Positions 62,050-64,000 of a stretch of 64,000 nt of DNA are shown piece by piece. Source of the DNA: Planctomycetaceae bacterium (GTDB lineage Bacteria; Planctomycetota; Phycisphaerae; UBA1845; UTPLA1). Under the pieces are notes generated by a model that saw only the letters and a list, made by a program, of their open reading frames with translations, did no database searches and was not told where the DNA came from. The translations under genes and the position numbers were made by a program. The stretch lies in contig WYBU01000068.1 in assembly GCA_011525745.1 (NCBI GenBank), positions 114,339-178,338 of the forward strand. The letters are read 5' to 3'. Position 1 is the first letter of the stretch. The number at the start of each line of letters is the position of its first letter.

Positions 62050-62745
62050 ATGATCGAACCGCTCTACGTCGGCACGAACGGGCACGTCGCGGCGCTCGAT
62101 CCGCGCACGGGCGAGCGGATCTGGCGCACCAAGCTGCGAAACGGCGGATGGGGCCAGTTCGTCAGTCTGTCGCTCGACGACACGCGCATATACGCCGGCC
62201 ACTACGGACTGTGCCACGCGTTGGACCGTTTCAACGGAACACCGCTGTGGACGAACGACTTGCCGCGCATGGGTTACACGATGGTGCTCATGGCCGGCGG
62301 CGGGGGCGGCGAGTCGGCGGGCCGCTGCGCGCATTGCGGCGACCGTTGCCGCATCGCGGCCCGCTACTGCGGCCGGTGCGGCGCCGCGATTCCGCGCGAG
62401 GCGGCACGGCAGCAGGCGACGCCGTTGTTTCTCACTACCAACGGCCATCTGGCGGCGCTGGACCGCAACACAGGCGCGGAACTTTGGCGCATGACGCTGC
62501 CCAAGGGACACTGGGGCGGCATGGTCAGCCTGGTGCTGAGCGAGACGCGGTTGTACGCCGGCTGCTTTGGTCGCGCGTACGGCATCGACCGCACCACCGG
62601 CGCGACGCTGTGGATCAACGATCTGCCGGGACTGGGATATCACTCCGTGAATCTGATGATGCGCGGCGCGGCAAGTACGTCGTCCGGCGAACTGGGATTC
62701 GCGACGGCGATCGCCGCGGCCCACGCCGCCGCGGCGGCGAGCTGA
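62050..62745 (+). CDS. PQQ-type beta-propeller repeat protein with inserted zinc ribbon
   Basis: 231 residues, no signal peptide. Two similar halves of about 80 residues each carry the propeller words LYVGTNGHVAALDPRTGERIWRTKL / LFLTTNGHLAALDRNTGAELWRMTL, then YAGHYGLCHALDRFNGTPLWTNDLP / YAGCFGRAYGIDRTTGATLWINDLP. Between them sits a zinc ribbon, CAHCGDRCRIAARYCGRCG (C-x2-C ... C-x2-C). Each half would be about two blades, too few for a closed propeller, so it may oligomerise. It looks cytosolic, and its role is unknown. Confidence 0.78.
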   Translation: MIEPLYVGTNGHVAALDPRTGERIWRTKLRNGGWGQFVSLSLDDTRIYAGHYGLCHALDRFNGTPLWTNDLPRMGYTMVLMAGGGGGESAGRCAHCGDRCRIAARYCGRCGAAIPREAARQQATPLFLTTNGHLAALDRNTGAELWRMTLPKGHWGGMVSLVLSETRLYAGCFGRAYGIDRTTGATLWINDLPGLGYHSVNLMMRGAASTSSGELGFATAIAAAHAAAAAS

Positions 62746-62767
62746 GCCGGGCCATCAGCATGAACCG

Positions 62768-62907
62768 AACCGCGACCGTAAGGGAGCGTCGGGTGACACA
62801 CCGACGCTCGAACAAGCTCGAAATCTGGAATCCGGGCAGCGAACGCTCCCGTGCGGGGCGGCCCCAGACTTCGGAGGGTTTTCCGGCGCTCCCTCACGGT
62901 CGCGGTT
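62768..62907. repeat. Inverted pair of family A palindromes (MITE-like)
   Basis: aaccgcgaccgtaagggagc (62768-62788) and its inverted partner gctccctcacggtcgcggtt (62888-62907) enclose about 100 bp with no gene. The same arrangement occurs at 19118-19267. Terminal inverted repeats around a short non-coding core resemble a miniature mobile element. Confidence 0.7.
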
Positions 62908-62929
62908 CGGATCAAATGGCTTGCCCGAC

Positions 62930-63673
62930 TCAGCGTTCGCGCGCTCTTGCGGCGCCGTTACGCATGACCGCCAGCGCAAGTCCGGACGCCGTCAGGCCGA
63001 TCAGCGCACCGGCCAGGCAGTCGCTCGGCCAGTGCGCATTCTGAAGAAATCGCGAGCTTGCACAGCCGACGGCCACGAGCACAAACAGCCATCGCCCGCG
63101 GCGATAGCACCGCGCCAGCGTGATCCACAGGGCGAACGCGGCCGTCGAATGGCCGGAAGGAAACGCGGCGTCGCGCGGCTGCTTGAACGGCCGGAAGTGC
63201 AGGCCGTGCCAGCTCGCGGTCCAGGGTTGCTGTTGAATAGTGTCGCGAAAACAATACGGCCGCTCGCGATGAATGACCGACTTGCCCAATTGTGCCACGC
63301 AGTAACTGACGAACAGCGCCAGCAGCGCGCAGCGGAACACGTACCAGCCGTTACGGTCGAACAGCAGCACCAGCGCGCCCACGCCGATCAGGGCCGTGGC
63401 CTCGGCCGATCGGCGGAGCAACGTCAGCGCGCCGTTGAGCGGCGAGTGTGAATCGGTCAACGCCGGCACGCTGCGCACCTCCCGCATGATCGCCACATCG
63501 AAGCGAATCAGCACCGCGACGGCGGCCAGCGCCAGCACGGCCAACAGCAGGCCGCGCGGCGCCAACGCGGCGCAGCGGCGCAAGAACATTCGCGGCCGCG
63601 GTGGTGTGGTCGGGCGCTCGCACGCGGCGGGCCTGTCGATCTCGGAATTCGCGGCTTGTGGGCGATTGGCCAT
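62930..63673 (-). CDS. PAP2-family membrane phosphatase
   Basis: 247 residues from ATG 63673, about six spans. The phosphatase signature is complete: KSVIHRERP (K-x6-RP), AAFPSGHSTAAFAL (PSGH) and SSRFLQNAHWPSDCLAG (SR-x5-H-x3-D). Family members dephosphorylate undecaprenyl diphosphate, phosphatidate or lipid A. The N-terminal extension of about 50 residues is hydrophilic. No strong ribosome site. The upstream frame to 63841 has no support. Confidence 0.85.
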   Translation of the reverse strand: MANRPQAANSEIDRPAACERPTTPPRPRMFLRRCAALAPRGLLLAVLALAAVAVLIRFDVAIMREVRSVPALTDSHSPLNGALTLLRRSAEATALIGVGALVLLFDRNGWYVFRCALLALFVSYCVAQLGKSVIHRERPYCFRDTIQQQPWTASWHGLHFRPFKQPRDAAFPSGHSTAAFALWITLARCYRRGRWLFVLVAVGCASSRFLQNAHWPSDCLAGALIGLTASGLALAVMRNGAARARER

Positions 63674-63878
63674 GTTGAGTGTTGCTGTAAGCGCGAATAA
63701 GAATTCACCCGGGTTCACACCGCGGATTTCCAAGGTGACACTCCGCGACGGGGGGGCCACGGCGCTCGGCCCGTCAATTCGCGCGCGGCGGCGCGGCTCC
63801 GGCCCGACAAGCAGGGGGATGGTACACGATGACAGCATCAAAGCGCGTGGAGAGGATTGGCGGCCTCGACATGGCTAA

Positions 63879-64000
63879 GAGCCTATCCCAAAACCTGCTT
63901 GATTGCCGATATTTCATTACGGCGCGGAGTCGCGCCGGGTGCAAGGAGGTCCAGGGATGGACGAGGAATGCATTAGCGAGGATTGGCGGATTCCTGACGA
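63879..64000 (+). mobile_element. Left end of an IS5-family insertion sequence (truncated by the window)
   Basis: From 63879 the sequence gagcctatcccaaaacctgc matches the terminal inverted repeat I know from IS5/IS427-type elements (GAGCCTATCCCAAAA-like), preceded by a TAA at 63876-63878 that may be target duplication. A transposase start with AAGGAGGT follows. The right end is outside the window, so the element is unverified. Confidence 0.6.
63957..64000 (+). CDS. IS5-family transposase, N-terminus only
   Basis: ATG 63957 has an ideal AAGGAGGT (63943-63950) 6 nt upstream. Only about 14 residues are visible, MDEECISEDWRIPD. In IS5-type transposases the segment W-x-I-PDELW precedes EPLLP, which this would continue. 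The rest lies outside the window. Confidence 0.55.
   Translation, partial: MDEECISEDWRIPD

Overview
The window reads as a chromosome segment of a GC-rich bacterium of the phylum Planctomycetota, most likely a Phycisphaerae-like or deep-branching lineage (inference). The grounds are: several large secreted proteins that end in dockerin-like repeats although no cellulosome is present; FG-GAP, beta-helix and autotransporter-strand surface proteins; an ECF sigma factor with a cysteine-containing C-terminal extension; abundant multiheme c-type cytochromes; and an unusual density of short palindromic repeats, some of them inside coding sequence. No rRNA, tRNA or CRISPR was seen.

Layout. 1-5226 (minus strand): an edge-truncated TolC-type efflux lipoprotein, folD with altered active-site residues, a five-haem secreted cytochrome, and dapB. 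5537-11840: two large secreted proteins (FG-GAP repeats; autotransporter-type beta strands) and an OmpA-type lipoprotein. 12044-13558: a sodium:solute symporter. 13672-31296 (plus strand): an aerobic respiration block with an eight-haem membrane-anchored cytochrome, a cupredoxin, cytochrome c oxidase subunits II, I, III and IV, two small membrane proteins, ctaA, ctaB, a two-gene ABC exporter, a Sco copper chaperone and a DUF420 protein. Many of these genes overlap by ATGA. acsA follows. 32065-35043: a SafE-type membrane protein and a CcoI/FixI-type copper P-ATPase, which fit copper delivery to an oxidase.

35482-38733: a secreted thioredoxin-fold protein and a GT-C-like membrane protein. 38798-41163: two coupled acyl-CoA dehydrogenases. 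41557-49722: an envelope glycan group with a WaaG-like glycosyltransferase, a tandem WaaP-type kinase, a FemAB-like protein and an ExoA-like glycosyltransferase, with hypothetical, TPR-like and lipoprotein genes between. 50053-53568: a beta-helix dockerin protein and an FG-GAP lipoprotein. 53871-54878: an autoregulated ArsR/DUF2703 metal-response pair with a near-leaderless promoter. 55142-56029: sdhB on its own. 56606-58696: a CarH/LitR-like MerR regulator divergent from a sigma-70 factor. 59192-63673: a zinc-peptidase-like protein, a YbjQ-like protein, an ECF sigma factor, a PQQ-propeller/zinc-ribbon protein and a PAP2 phosphatase. An IS5-type element enters at the right edge.

The least explained structure is the repeat content. 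A dispersed element of about 250-300 bp occurs three times (35.1, 56.2 and 61.7 kb). It is often preceded by gtcgaaac-type arrays, which in two places have become the 3' end of a gene. There are also at least five families of short palindromes, some in inverted pairs and some inside genes.
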